Shown: piece after piece, positions 13,740 to 21,080 of the stretch | Layout of the letters: every line of letters begins with the position of its first letter | Position numbering within the stretch: the stretch's first letter is position 1 | NCBI GenBank assembly: GCA_036554605.1 | Contig: DATBMY010000130.1 | Coordinates: 1-25,449 of the forward strand | Origin: DATBMY01 sp036554605 | GTDB lineage: Bacteria; Acidobacteriota; Blastocatellia; UBA7656 | Direction: 5' to 3' | Length of the DNA stretch: 25,449 nucleotides | The notes under the pieces: generated by a model | Databases searched by the model: none | Seen by the model: only the letters and a program-made list of their open reading frames with translations | What the model was told of the DNA's origin: nothing | Program-made: the position numbers and the translations under genes

Positions 13740-14312
13740 ATGGCTATGAGCCACGCACCTGAAAACCTTACCGAGATGCTCAAGCAGTGGGGCGGAGGCG
13801 ATCGTGATGCGCTCGACCGCATCATGCCGATCATCTACGACGAGCTTCGCCGCATCGCCAAACGCCGTTTCCGCCGCGAGCGGCCGGACAACACCCTCCA
13901 GGCAACCGCGCTCGTCAACGAAGTCTATATTCGACTCGTCGATCAGAAGGGCGTGAGCTGGCAAAGCCGCGCTCACTTCTTCGCCATCGCCGCCCGCATC
14001 ATGCGGCAGATCCTGGTCGATCGCGCGCGCGCGCGTAAGGCGGCGAAGCGAGGGGGCGGAGATTACAAGCTGGATTTGACAGACATAAGCGACGTGCCTG
14101 ATGAGGGACGGAGGCTGGACCTTCTGGCCCTCGACCGGGGGCTCGATGGGCTCGCGTCGTTCGATTCCGAGCAGAGCCGGGTAGTGGAGTTGAAGTTCTT
14201 CGGGGGGCTATCGATCGAAGAGACAGCCGAAGTGATGGGCATATCAGCGGCGACGGTCAAGCGAGAATGGGCGCTGGCAAAGTCGTGGCTATTTCGCGAG
14301 CTGAGCAAGTGA
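13740..14312 (+). CDS. ECF-type RNA polymerase sigma factor (kinase-paired, TIGR02999-like), 190 aa
   Basis: Same architecture and identical length to the sigma factor at 1998. Region 2 includes LTEMLKQWGGGDRDALDRIM, and region 2.2 reads TLQATALVNEVYIRL, with QATA (Thr56) in place of the acidic DAED patch. Region 2.3-2.4 reads SWQSRAHFFAIAARIMRQIL, then a basic linker ARARKAAKRGGGD. Region 4 has VVELKFFGGLSIEETAEVMG and the recognition helix AATVKREWALAKSWLFREL. All expected segments are present, so it should be functional. GGAGGAGG 5 nt before ATG 13740 supports the start; a second ATG two codons later is also possible. The kinase gene expected 27 nt downstream is truncated, leaving this sigma without an intact adjacent kinase. 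Confidence 0.93.
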   Translation: MAMSHAPENLTEMLKQWGGGDRDALDRIMPIIYDELRRIAKRRFRRERPDNTLQATALVNEVYIRLVDQKGVSWQSRAHFFAIAARIMRQILVDRARARKAAKRGGGDYKLDLTDISDVPDEGRRLDLLALDRGLDGLASFDSEQSRVVELKFFGGLSIEETAEVMGISAATVKREWALAKSWLFRELSK

Positions 14313-14339
14313 CAATCTACCGGGTATGGGGAAATCATT

Positions 14340-14576
14340 ATGGACGCCGAGAGGTGGGCGCGGATCAAATCGGTCTTCAACGCCGCGGCTGAACGGCCGG
14401 AGGATGAACGCTCAGCATTCATCAGATCAGAGTGCAACGGCGATGAGTCGTTGGCCGCGGAGGTCGAGTCGCTGCTCGCTGCCAACGACCGGGCAAGCTC
14501 TTTCATCGAAGCATACCTTACCGACGAGGCAACTGTAAGGCTCGGAGACCTGCCAATATGGAAAGGGTTAAAATAA
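14340..14576 (+). pseudogene. Truncated Ser/Thr kinase, only the N-terminal helical region left (78 aa)
   Basis: DAERWARIKSVFNAAAERPE and the following ERSAFI, GDESLAAEVESLLAANDRAS align with the first ~57 residues of the kinases at 2567 and 8250 (PERW..I...F..A......R..F....C.GD..L..EVE.LL..ND.A..F). Those proteins continue into the glycine loop at residue ~91. Here the match ends at SFIEA and the frame closes after 20 unrelated residues. No kinase-domain sequence follows. It sits in the kinase position directly after an intact sigma gene. It may be a plain relic, or a stub that still binds whatever the N-terminal region binds. Confidence 0.85.
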
Positions 14577-14594
14577 AATGGTGGAGAGGTATCT

Positions 14595-14801
14595 ATGGAG
14601 CGGAGATTCACAATAGAGTACGAAGAGGACCTCCTGTCTAGCCTTGGCAGCACCTTAAACCCCAGATCGTTGCGAAGCGGATCGAGTCTGCGAGCCGGCG
14701 AAGCTGCTCCAGAACCTGGCCCCGAAGAAGAAGGCGGCACCGCAGGGGTAGAGGAGTGTCGGTGCGGGCTTTTTACGCCCTCTTGCATTGAGTGCCATTG
14801 A
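14595..14801 (+). CDS. Possible small protein or remnant (68 aa)
   Basis: ATG 14595 has GGAGAGG about 7 nt upstream. The first 18 residues (MERRFTIEYEEDLLSSLG) look like the N-terminus of short DNA-binding or antitoxin-type proteins (a beta strand followed by a helix ending LSLG, somewhat like UPF0175). From residue 19 the sequence becomes low-complexity (AAPEPGPEEEGG), and a different frame over 14680-14750 looks equally plausible (EPAKLLQNLAPKKKAAPQG), suggesting a frameshift or deletion. The last third lies over a possible terminator. I consider it a remnant more likely than a gene. Confidence 0.3.
   Translation: MERRFTIEYEEDLLSSLGSTLNPRSLRSGSSLRAGEAAPEPGPEEEGGTAGVEECRCGLFTPSCIECH
14737..14774 (+). 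terminator. Possible intrinsic terminator of the third sigma/kinase unit
   Basis: Arms GCACCG and CGGTGC (17-nt loop) are followed by GGGCTTTTT on the plus strand. Location fits the end of the transcript from the sigma gene at 13740. The loop is long and the stem only 6 bp, so the call is moderate. Confidence 0.4.
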
Positions 14802-14831
14802 GTTGCTGTGAGTTGGTGCACAATCAGCGTA

Positions 14832-14861
14832 CGAAAAGGAAAAGGCGGCTTAAGAGCCGTC
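14832..14861 (-). terminator. tRNA-Gln intrinsic terminator
   Basis: On the minus strand CGGCT-CTTA-AGCCG is followed by CCTTTTCCTTTTCG, starting about 20 nt after the tRNA 3' end. The equivalent hairpin and T-tract recur beside tRNA-like copy B at 5978-6004. Confidence 0.7.
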
Positions 14862-14880
14862 GCTAAACGCTTGGATTTAA

Positions 14881-14954
14881 TGGCTGGGAGGCAGGGATTC
14901 GAACCCCGATAAGCAGATCCAGAGTCTGCGGTCCTACCATTGAACGACCTCCCA
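14881..14954 (-). tRNA. tRNA-Gln, anticodon CTG
   Basis: Read on the minus strand, the 74-nt gene folds as a complete cloverleaf: acceptor TGGGAGG/CCTCCCA with discriminator G and an encoded CCA, a D arm containing AATGGTAGGA, anticodon arm GCAGA-CTCTGGA-TCTGC (anticodon CTG, decoding CAG), and T arm CGGGG-TTCGAAT-CCCTG. Its 3' half is repeated in degenerate form at 6026-6073 and 11187-11234. Confidence 0.96.
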
Positions 14955-14967
14955 GCAGACTGGCAAA

Positions 14968-14997
14968 AATATATCGGCCAGCGGCTTTGATTGTCAA
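14968..14997 (-). promoter_or_regulatory. Housekeeping promoter of tRNA-Gln
   Basis: On the minus strand TTGACA (14997-14992) and TATATT (14973-14968) are separated by 18 bp and place a start site a few bases before the tRNA. Both boxes are near consensus, as expected for a stable RNA gene. Confidence 0.75.
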
Positions 14998-15111
14998 GAT
15001 TGACATTCCAGGCCCATTCATTCTAAAGGTGGCTCAAGGAGGTAGCGTGAAGACGATTCTACGCACTCAAAGAGATAAGGCAGCCCTATGAAGCGCGAAC
15101 AATAAGATTCA

Positions 15112-16380
15112 TCATGCGCGTTCTATATTATTCATGTACTGCCGGAACTCTACATCATTCAGCCCTCGGCAGCCCGGCACTTGCAGTACGCCGCCTAGAT
15201 GATTCAACTCCAGCAGCATAGGACCATCCACACCCATCACCATATCCCAGGACTGGTAACGCAAACCAGGGAATGCCGCCGAGGCGTGCAGGCACAGCTT
15301 CACGGTCCTCTCCCAATACGGGAGTTGTACGTCGGTCAGCCGCTCCCCCGTATCCGGATGGGCTTCGGCAGGTTTGCCGAACATTCCCAGGGCGTACACA
15401 TCCTTATCCTCGGGCCCGATGCTCTGTAATACACGCTCGACCCTTCCCGTAGCCGGATCGATAGAACATTTTATATTACCCCTGACGCCTATCGCGTGGT
15501 CGGTGATGTTATTGCCTACAGGCAGCTTCCAGCTGACGCGGAACAGGCGCGGGCCCTCATCTCCCAGCAGCACAACCATTCGTAGCGTGCTAACCCGCCC
15601 GCCCGACAATCGGTCTATCAGAGGATGTTGGACGATGAGTTCCTGGAAGAGATAGCCGGAGGGGCGTTTGGCGCGCACCTTATGACCCGCGCACAAGGCT
15701 ACAGGGAACTCTCTGACATAGTCTTCAACGCTCATCTCTGCGCCGCCGGCTAACAGCAGTACATCGCGGGCGTGATCAATGGCCTCGACCAGAGAGGCCC
15801 CGCCGCCGCGGCAATCCCTAACGGGCTTGCCGAAGAACGGATAAGTCATCCGGCCGCGAAGAAACTCCGCCATCTGCTCAGGTGTCTGAAGGCATGGGAC
15901 CGGGCCGAAGGTCCTGCCGTTCGGGTGATAGACTGCATAGACCTCGGGGTGTGGTAAGCAGAGCCCTCGAAACAGACCGTAGCTCATCAGCTTGTCATCG
16001 CATACAGCCGTCCATTCCGGATTATTGAGCGTTTTGCCGAGCACCTGCCACCCCCAGCCGACGAACTCTTTTTTCTCGGCGAATGAGTAGCGACGGTCGT
16101 CGTAGAGCTCATATGCATAGTATTGGGAGGGAGGGAGACGGCTGGAACCGAACCATAGCCTTGCGATCTCGCGCATCTGATCTGTGAGCGGCTTGCCAGT
16201 CCGATCCCGAACGATCAAGGACGCTCTCCAGATCCTGGGGGCCGACTTTATGGACGCGAGTTTGACACGCGTGTGCCGCGCCCGTCGTAAAACGCGTTTC
16301 CAAAAGGAGCTTACGAACGAGACGGCGACCTTAGGCAGTAGATGTCGAACCGGTGAAATCGTATCCAACGCGATCGGCAT
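15112..16380 (-). CDS. Sugar-transfer-associated ATP-grasp family protein (422 aa)
   Basis: This is a cytoplasmic ATP-grasp protein of the kind placed in exopolysaccharide or cell-wall loci (sugar-transfer-associated ATP-grasp, alpha-L-glutamate-ligase-like). After a basic N-terminus (about 1-60) comes the ATP-grasp body: NPEWTAVCDDKLMSYGLFRG, PFFGKPVRDCRGGGASLVEA (the ATP-lysine/glycine loop), YLFQELIVQHPLI, GGRVSTLRMVVLL, and the metal-binding end MLLELNHLGGVLQVPG. The family is thought to form amide or ester links between a carboxylate and an amine or sugar acceptor, but the substrate is not known. The start at 16380 is the only ATG before the conserved part, with AAGGA about 11 nt upstream. 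No glycosyltransferase neighbours are visible, so context does not help. The tRNA-Gln promoter lies 115 nt past its stop. Confidence 0.85.
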   Translation of the reverse strand: MPIALDTISPVRHLLPKVAVSFVSSFWKRVLRRARHTRVKLASIKSAPRIWRASLIVRDRTGKPLTDQMREIARLWFGSSRLPPSQYYAYELYDDRRYSFAEKKEFVGWGWQVLGKTLNNPEWTAVCDDKLMSYGLFRGLCLPHPEVYAVYHPNGRTFGPVPCLQTPEQMAEFLRGRMTYPFFGKPVRDCRGGGASLVEAIDHARDVLLLAGGAEMSVEDYVREFPVALCAGHKVRAKRPSGYLFQELIVQHPLIDRLSGGRVSTLRMVVLLGDEGPRLFRVSWKLPVGNNITDHAIGVRGNIKCSIDPATGRVERVLQSIGPEDKDVYALGMFGKPAEAHPDTGERLTDVQLPYWERTVKLCLHASAAFPGLRYQSWDMVMGVDGPMLLELNHLGGVLQVPGCRGLNDVEFRQYMNNIERA

Positions 16381-16474
16381 AGTCTTTGGAGTCCTTCGAC
16401 TATATCCCCATTTTTTTAAAGACTGCTAAATGGCTCCAGGTTACAAAAAACTGGATCTTGGCAGGCGACCGGCG

Positions 16475-17521
16475 CTACCGCCTTTGTTGAACCCCGAAGT
16501 AGTCGTAGATAGCGCGGGCGATCCGCGCTATCACCTGTTCGTGCTCCTTCTCCGGGCGACGTGATTCGATCACGAATACCGCGACCGCAACGCGGCCCGC
16601 CTCGCCTGGCAGGTCGATGATGCCTACGTCGTTGTAAACACCCGCCGGGAGCGATCCCGTCTTGTGCGCGACGCGGACGCCGGACGGGAGCAATCCCTTG
16701 AGACGGTTCTTTCCGGTAGCGCACCGCGCCATGATGTCAAGAAGCAGCGCCGTCTGCTCGCGGCCCAGCGCCTCCCCGCGGGTGATTAAGGCGAGCAGCC
16801 GCGCCATCGCCTCCGGGGTCGCCGTGTCGCGCGGGTCGTTTAGGAAGGCGGCCCAGGCAGCGGCTTTCCTCTCAGGCGGGACCGCCGCCTTCATGGCTTC
16901 CCACTGAGCCTGCGTGACAGGGCCCTCAGCGGGCATATCAGTGGCGCCCGCGTAGTCGGCGAGCAGCCGGATCGACGGGCGGTCGACAGAGATGCCGGCG
17001 ATGCCCAGAGCGCGCAGCCGGGCCTTCACTGCCGGATCGCCGCCCGCGAGATCGAACAGTATATCGGTAGCGCTGTTGTCGCTCTCAACTAGCATGAGTT
17101 CGAGCAGATTGCGGACCGAGAGCGCCACACCCGGCACACGAAACTTGCGGGAGAGCAGTCCCTGACCGGGATGGATGTGACGCGGCTCGAGCACAACTAT
17201 ATTATCGTGATGGGCCTCCCCCCGCTCTATAAGCGTCAGGAGCTGCACAGCAATTGGCACCTTCACCGTGCTCGCCATTGGGAAGCGCGCGGAACCATTG
17301 AGCGACACGCCTCGTCCCGTCTCGACGTGCAGGGCCGCGATACCGACCCTACCACCGGCCTGGGCGGCGATCCGCGCCAGCTTGGCTTCAATGCGCCTGA
17401 GGGCCGGGTCGTCGCCCGCAAGTCCCGGATCGGGTGCGGGCGTGAACAGCAGGGCGCGCGCCGTCCGCGCACGCTGGCGAGCAGCGGAAAGGACCACGCG
17501 GCCTGCCCTGACGTGCCGCAA
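16475..17521 (-). CDS. Class A beta-lactamase-like serine hydrolase lacking the Glu166 general base
   Basis: The fold and order match class A beta-lactamases (Beta-lactamase2 type): ASTVKVPIA with Ser84-x-x-Lys87, VESDNSATD with Ser147-Asp148-Asn149, and HKTGS with Lys287-Thr288-Gly289. The omega loop keeps Asn228 (AAFLNDPRDTATPEAM), but the position corresponding to Glu166 is Ala224, so the usual deacylation base is missing. It could be a penicillin-binding-like acyl enzyme, a slow hydrolase or a different serine hydrolase. An Ala/Glu/Lys-rich insertion (about 192-222) precedes this loop. The annotated start is TTG with no good ribosome site. An export signal would be expected but is not in this frame, so the true N-terminus is uncertain and a frameshift near 17520-17560 is possible. 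It is divergent from the tricorn-like gene. Confidence 0.85.
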   Translation of the reverse strand: MRHVRAGRVVLSAARQRARTARALLFTPAPDPGLAGDDPALRRIEAKLARIAAQAGGRVGIAALHVETGRGVSLNGSARFPMASTVKVPIAVQLLTLIERGEAHHDNIVVLEPRHIHPGQGLLSRKFRVPGVALSVRNLLELMLVESDNSATDILFDLAGGDPAVKARLRALGIAGISVDRPSIRLLADYAGATDMPAEGPVTQAQWEAMKAAVPPERKAAAWAAFLNDPRDTATPEAMARLLALITRGEALGREQTALLLDIMARCATGKNRLKGLLPSGVRVAHKTGSLPAGVYNDVGIIDLPGEAGRVAVAVFVIESRRPEKEHEQVIARIARAIYDYFGVQQRR

Positions 17522-17647
17522 GACCCAGCGCCAGCGGAACAGAGTAATAACACCGGGACGACGATTGTGTGTAATCTCTATATAAACCCTCCTCCGCTTA
17601 AGATGACAACGAATCGCGAGCTTGGCAAGCAGTATTCATCGCCAAGA

Positions 17648-17676
17648 TTGACAAGCCTTCGCCTAAGAGGGTAAAA
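17648..17676 (+). promoter_or_regulatory. Candidate promoter of the tricorn-like protease gene
   Basis: TTGACA (17648-17653), a 17-bp spacer and GTAAAA (17671-17676) lie about 50 nt before the ATG. AAGGA, 6 nt before ATG 17727, is the ribosome site. The -35 is consensus and the -10 is weak. Confidence 0.5.
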
Positions 17677-17726
17677 GCCTCTCTTGAGCACAAGTATATA
17701 GACCTCACTTTATTCAAGGATATGCT

Positions 17727-20700
17727 ATGAGAAAACCATTCATCGCCATCAATAAGATCGGCTCTCCGGCCCTGGCGCTTTTGCTGCTCATCACTTCAGT
17801 CCCGGCCGCGTCTCAATTCCGGGCTCAGCGCGCGAAGGCCGCGGCCGACCCTCTGGCAAGCTTCGCGGAGCCTTCCATATCGCCCGATCGCTCCGAGATC
17901 GCTTTCGTCTCGGGTGGCGACATCTGGGCCGTCGCCTCGACCGGCGGCGAAGCGCGCCTGCTTATCTCTCATCCGGCGAATGAATCGCGACCGCTATACT
18001 CGCCCGACGGCCGCCAACTGGCCTTTATCTCTACGCGTACCGGCAACGGCGACATATACGTGCTCACTTTTCAGACCGGCGAGTTGAAACGATTGACATT
18101 CGACGACGGCCTCGACCAGTTAGACGCCTGGTCGCGCGACGGCCGCTGGATTTACTTCTCCTCGACCAGCCGCGATATAGCCGGGATGAATGATATATTC
18201 CGCGTCGGCGCAGACGGCGGCACGCCGATCGAGGTGAGCGCCGACCGCTACGTCAACGAATACTGGGCCGCGCCCTCAAATGATGGCTCCAGCGTGGCTT
18301 TCACCGCGCGCGGAATCGTCTCATCGCAGTGGTGGCGGCGCGGCCACAGCCATATTGATGAAAGCCAGATCTGGCTTATGCGCGAAGGCGCTTCGCCCGC
18401 TTACGAGCGCGTGAGCGAAGGCGGCTCGAAAGACATGTGGCCGATGTGGGCGGCTGATTCCCGCACCATTTTCTACGTCTCCGATCACAAGGGCGTGCAG
18501 AACATATTCAGCCGGCAAGCCGACTCGCGACAGCCGCGCCAGGTAACTCAGTTCAAGGGCGGGCGCGTCTTGTGGCCCAACATCTCTTACGACGGCCGCA
18601 CGATAGTCTTCGAACACAACTTCTCAATATGGAAACTCGATACGGCAAGCAGCCAGACAAGCGAGGTTCCCATCACCCGCCGCGGCGCGCCCGCGGGACC
18701 GGCCACCGAACACCTTACGCTGACAAATCAGATTCGAGAGCTTGCGCTTTCGCCCGACGGCAAGAAAGTGGCCTTCATCGTGCGCGGCGAAATCTTTGCC
18801 GCTTCGGCTAAAGACGGAGGCGATGCCGCGCGCGTGACCCGTACAACCGCGGGCGAATCTCATATCGCCTGGTCGCCCGACAGCCGCCGCCTCGCATACG
18901 CCTCCACGCGCGACGGCGCGGCGCACATATTCCTCTACGACTTTGCCACCAACATCGAAACCGAGCTGACGCGCGGCGCGGATAACGATGTCACCCCGCG
19001 TTTCTCGCCCGATGGAAAGATGCTCGCCTTTCAGCGCGGCGGCCGTGAATTGCGCGTGATCGATCTCGATTCGAAACAGGAGCGCTTGCTTGCGACCGTA
19101 AACCTCGAGCGCGAGCCGCTCGTTTCCGATCGCGCATTCGCGTGGTCGCCCGATAGCCGCTGGGTAGCTTTTATGCCCGTAAGCGAGAAGCTATTCAGAA
19201 ATGTCTATGTGGTACAGGCCGCGGGCGGGCAGCCGCGCCCCATCAGCTTCCTCGCGAACTCCGCAAGCTCGAGCGTCTCGTGGAGTCCCGATGGGAAATA
19301 CATCCTATTCGATACCGGACAGCGCACCGAGAATTTCAATCTCGCGCGCATCGACCTGCTGCCGCGAACGCCCAGGTTCAGAGAGGACCAGTTCCGCGAC
19401 CTCTTTAAAGAAGAGACCCCGAAAACGGTCTCGCCCTCAAGACAGGAGAACCGCCCGGCGTCGCCCGAGCCGCAGAGTCAACCCCCGGCGGATACTCCGG
19501 CCCCCGATCAAAAGCCCGCTTCCAAACAGGTCGATGTCGCTTTCGATAATATTCGCCAGCGCCTCAGCATGCTTCCCGTAGGCGTCGATGTCGACTACCA
19601 GACGATCAGCCCCGACGGCAAATGGGCGTTGATGATCGCAAGCGCCGCCAACCAGCAGAACCTTTACATATATTCGCTCGACGAACTTTCGCGCGAGCAA
19701 CCCGTCGCAAGACAGTTGACCTCGACTCCGGGGTTCAAGGCCGCGGCCCAGTTTTCGCCCGATAGCAAAGAGGTTTACTACCTTGAGCAGGGCCGCATAA
19801 GCGTCGTCCCGCTGGAATCGCGCCAGCCCCGGCAGCTTGCGGTTTCGGCCGAAATGGATATCGATTTCGCGCGCGAAAAGATGGAGGTATTCAACCAGGC
19901 GTGGAGTTACCTGCGCGACCATTTCTACGATCAGAATTTTCACGGGCTCGACTGGCAGGCGATCAAAAAAGAGTACGAGCCGCGCTTGCGCGGGGCGCAT
20001 ACGCCTGACGAGATGCGAAGATTGATCAACCTCATGGTGGGCGAGCTTAACGCGTCGCATCTTGGGATAAGCGGGACGGGCGGCGGGGGCGGGCCTTCGA
20101 CCGGGAGGTCAGGGCTGCGCTTTGACCGGCGCGAGTACGAATCTACGGGCAGGCTTCGCATAACCGAAATCATGCCGCTAGGCCCGGCCGACCTCGCGCG
20201 CGACATCAAGGTGGGCGATTATCTCATGGCGGTCGACGGCGTCGAGCTTAGCTCGCGGACAAACCTCGATGAGCTGCTCGCCTATAAGATAAATCGCCGC
20301 GTTGCGCTGACTATTGCTTCTTCGGCCGACGGCTCGGCCCGGCGCGAGGTGGCTATTCGCCCGGTCAATTCAGGCACTGAAAAGGCGCTGCTTTATCGCA
20401 AGTGGGTCAACAACAACCGCGAATACGTCGCCCGCGCAAGCAACGGCCGACTAGGCTACGTTCACATGTTCGACATGGGCTCGGCGTCGCTCGCGCAACT
20501 CTACATAGACCTCGACGCCGAAAACCACGCGCGCGACGGCGTCGTCATCGACATACGAAATAACAACGGCGGCTTCGTCAACGTCTATGCGATTGATGTA
20601 TTCGCCCGCCGCGGCTATCTGACCATGACGCCGCGCGGATACCCTTCGGCGCCCGCGCGCACGCAGCTCGGGCAGCGCGCTCTTGAAGCGCCGACGATAC

Positions 20701-21035
20701 TGCTGACAAATCAGCATTCGCTTTCCGACGCCGAGGACTTTACGGAAGGCTACCGAACGCTCAAGCTCGGCAAGGTCGTCGGCGAGCCTACCTCCGGGTG
20801 GATCATCTATACATGGAACGTTTCTTTGATTGACGGGTCGAGCTTCAGGCTTCCCCGTATGAAGATCACCGCAAACGACGGGCAGGTCATGGAGCTTAAT
20901 CCCAGGCAGGTCGATATTCCCGTTTCGCGCGCCCTGGGCGAAAGCCTCGCGGGTCGCGACAGCCAGCTCGACACGGCCGTCCGCGAATTGCTCAAACAGA
21001 TAGGCTCGCGCGAAGCTGATAGCCGCCAGAGATAG
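17727..21035 (+). CDS. Exported tricorn-like S41 protease with TolB propeller and PDZ domain (1102 aa)
   Basis: A signal peptide (about 1-28, LALLLLITSVPAASQ) is followed by a long beta-propeller region (about 45-690) with repeated SPDG/SPDSR motifs (ISPDRSEIAFVSGGDIWAVA, AWSPDSRRLAYASTRDGAAH). It is interrupted at about 565-605 by a Pro/Gln/Ser-rich linker. Next are a helical cap (YLRDHFYDQNFHGLDW), a PDZ domain (about 795-885) and an S41 catalytic domain to the end. By comparison with archaeal tricorn, His778 in NASHLGIS and Ser1000-Asp1001 in HSLSDAEDF match His746 and Ser965-Asp966; NNNGGFVN is the conserved oxyanion-side loop. It should cleave peptides or unfolded proteins in the periplasm or outside. 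GC-rich codon use matches the host. It is convergent with the next gene, with a shared hairpin terminator. Confidence 0.93.
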   Translation: MRKPFIAINKIGSPALALLLLITSVPAASQFRAQRAKAAADPLASFAEPSISPDRSEIAFVSGGDIWAVASTGGEARLLISHPANESRPLYSPDGRQLAFISTRTGNGDIYVLTFQTGELKRLTFDDGLDQLDAWSRDGRWIYFSSTSRDIAGMNDIFRVGADGGTPIEVSADRYVNEYWAAPSNDGSSVAFTARGIVSSQWWRRGHSHIDESQIWLMREGASPAYERVSEGGSKDMWPMWAADSRTIFYVSDHKGVQNIFSRQADSRQPRQVTQFKGGRVLWPNISYDGRTIVFEHNFSIWKLDTASSQTSEVPITRRGAPAGPATEHLTLTNQIRELALSPDGKKVAFIVRGEIFAASAKDGGDAARVTRTTAGESHIAWSPDSRRLAYASTRDGAAHIFLYDFATNIETELTRGADNDVTPRFSPDGKMLAFQRGGRELRVIDLDSKQERLLATVNLEREPLVSDRAFAWSPDSRWVAFMPVSEKLFRNVYVVQAAGGQPRPISFLANSASSSVSWSPDGKYILFDTGQRTENFNLARIDLLPRTPRFREDQFRDLFKEETPKTVSPSRQENRPASPEPQSQPPADTPAPDQKPASKQVDVAFDNIRQRLSMLPVGVDVDYQTISPDGKWALMIASAANQQNLYIYSLDELSREQPVARQLTSTPGFKAAAQFSPDSKEVYYLEQGRISVVPLESRQPRQLAVSAEMDIDFAREKMEVFNQAWSYLRDHFYDQNFHGLDWQAIKKEYEPRLRGAHTPDEMRRLINLMVGELNASHLGISGTGGGGGPSTGRSGLRFDRREYESTGRLRITEIMPLGPADLARDIKVGDYLMAVDGVELSSRTNLDELLAYKINRRVALTIASSADGSARREVAIRPVNSGTEKALLYRKWVNNNREYVARASNGRLGYVHMFDMGSASLAQLYIDLDAENHARDGVVIDIRNNNGGFVNVYAIDVFARRGYLTMTPRGYPSAPARTQLGQRALEAPTILLTNQHSLSDAEDFTEGYRTLKLGKVVGEPTSGWIIYTWNVSLIDGSSFRLPRMKITANDGQVMELNPRQVDIPVSRALGESLAGRDSQLDTAVRELLKQIGSREADSRQR

Positions 21036-21044
21036 GGACGAAGC

Positions 21045-21071
21045 GCGGGACGGCAGTACGTGCCGTCCCGC
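21045..21071. terminator. Terminator between convergent genes
   Basis: Perfect 11-bp arms GCGGGACGGCA / TGCCGTCCCGC with a 5-nt loop sit in the 45-bp gap between the tricorn-like gene and the minus-strand metalloprotease. On the plus strand the stem is followed by TTATTAACTT. It serves best rightward and may act in both directions. Confidence 0.75.
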
Positions 21072-21080
21072 TTATTAACT

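Noticed and set aside
14063..14821. 252-codon minus-strand frame, Ser-rich
   Set aside because: It crosses the third sigma gene, the kinase stub and the terminator on the opposite strand; composition is an antisense artefact.
17171..17674. 167-codon plus-strand frame
   Set aside because: It is antisense to the beta-lactamase-like gene, which carries three catalytic motifs; it also runs into the promoter region of the tricorn-like gene.
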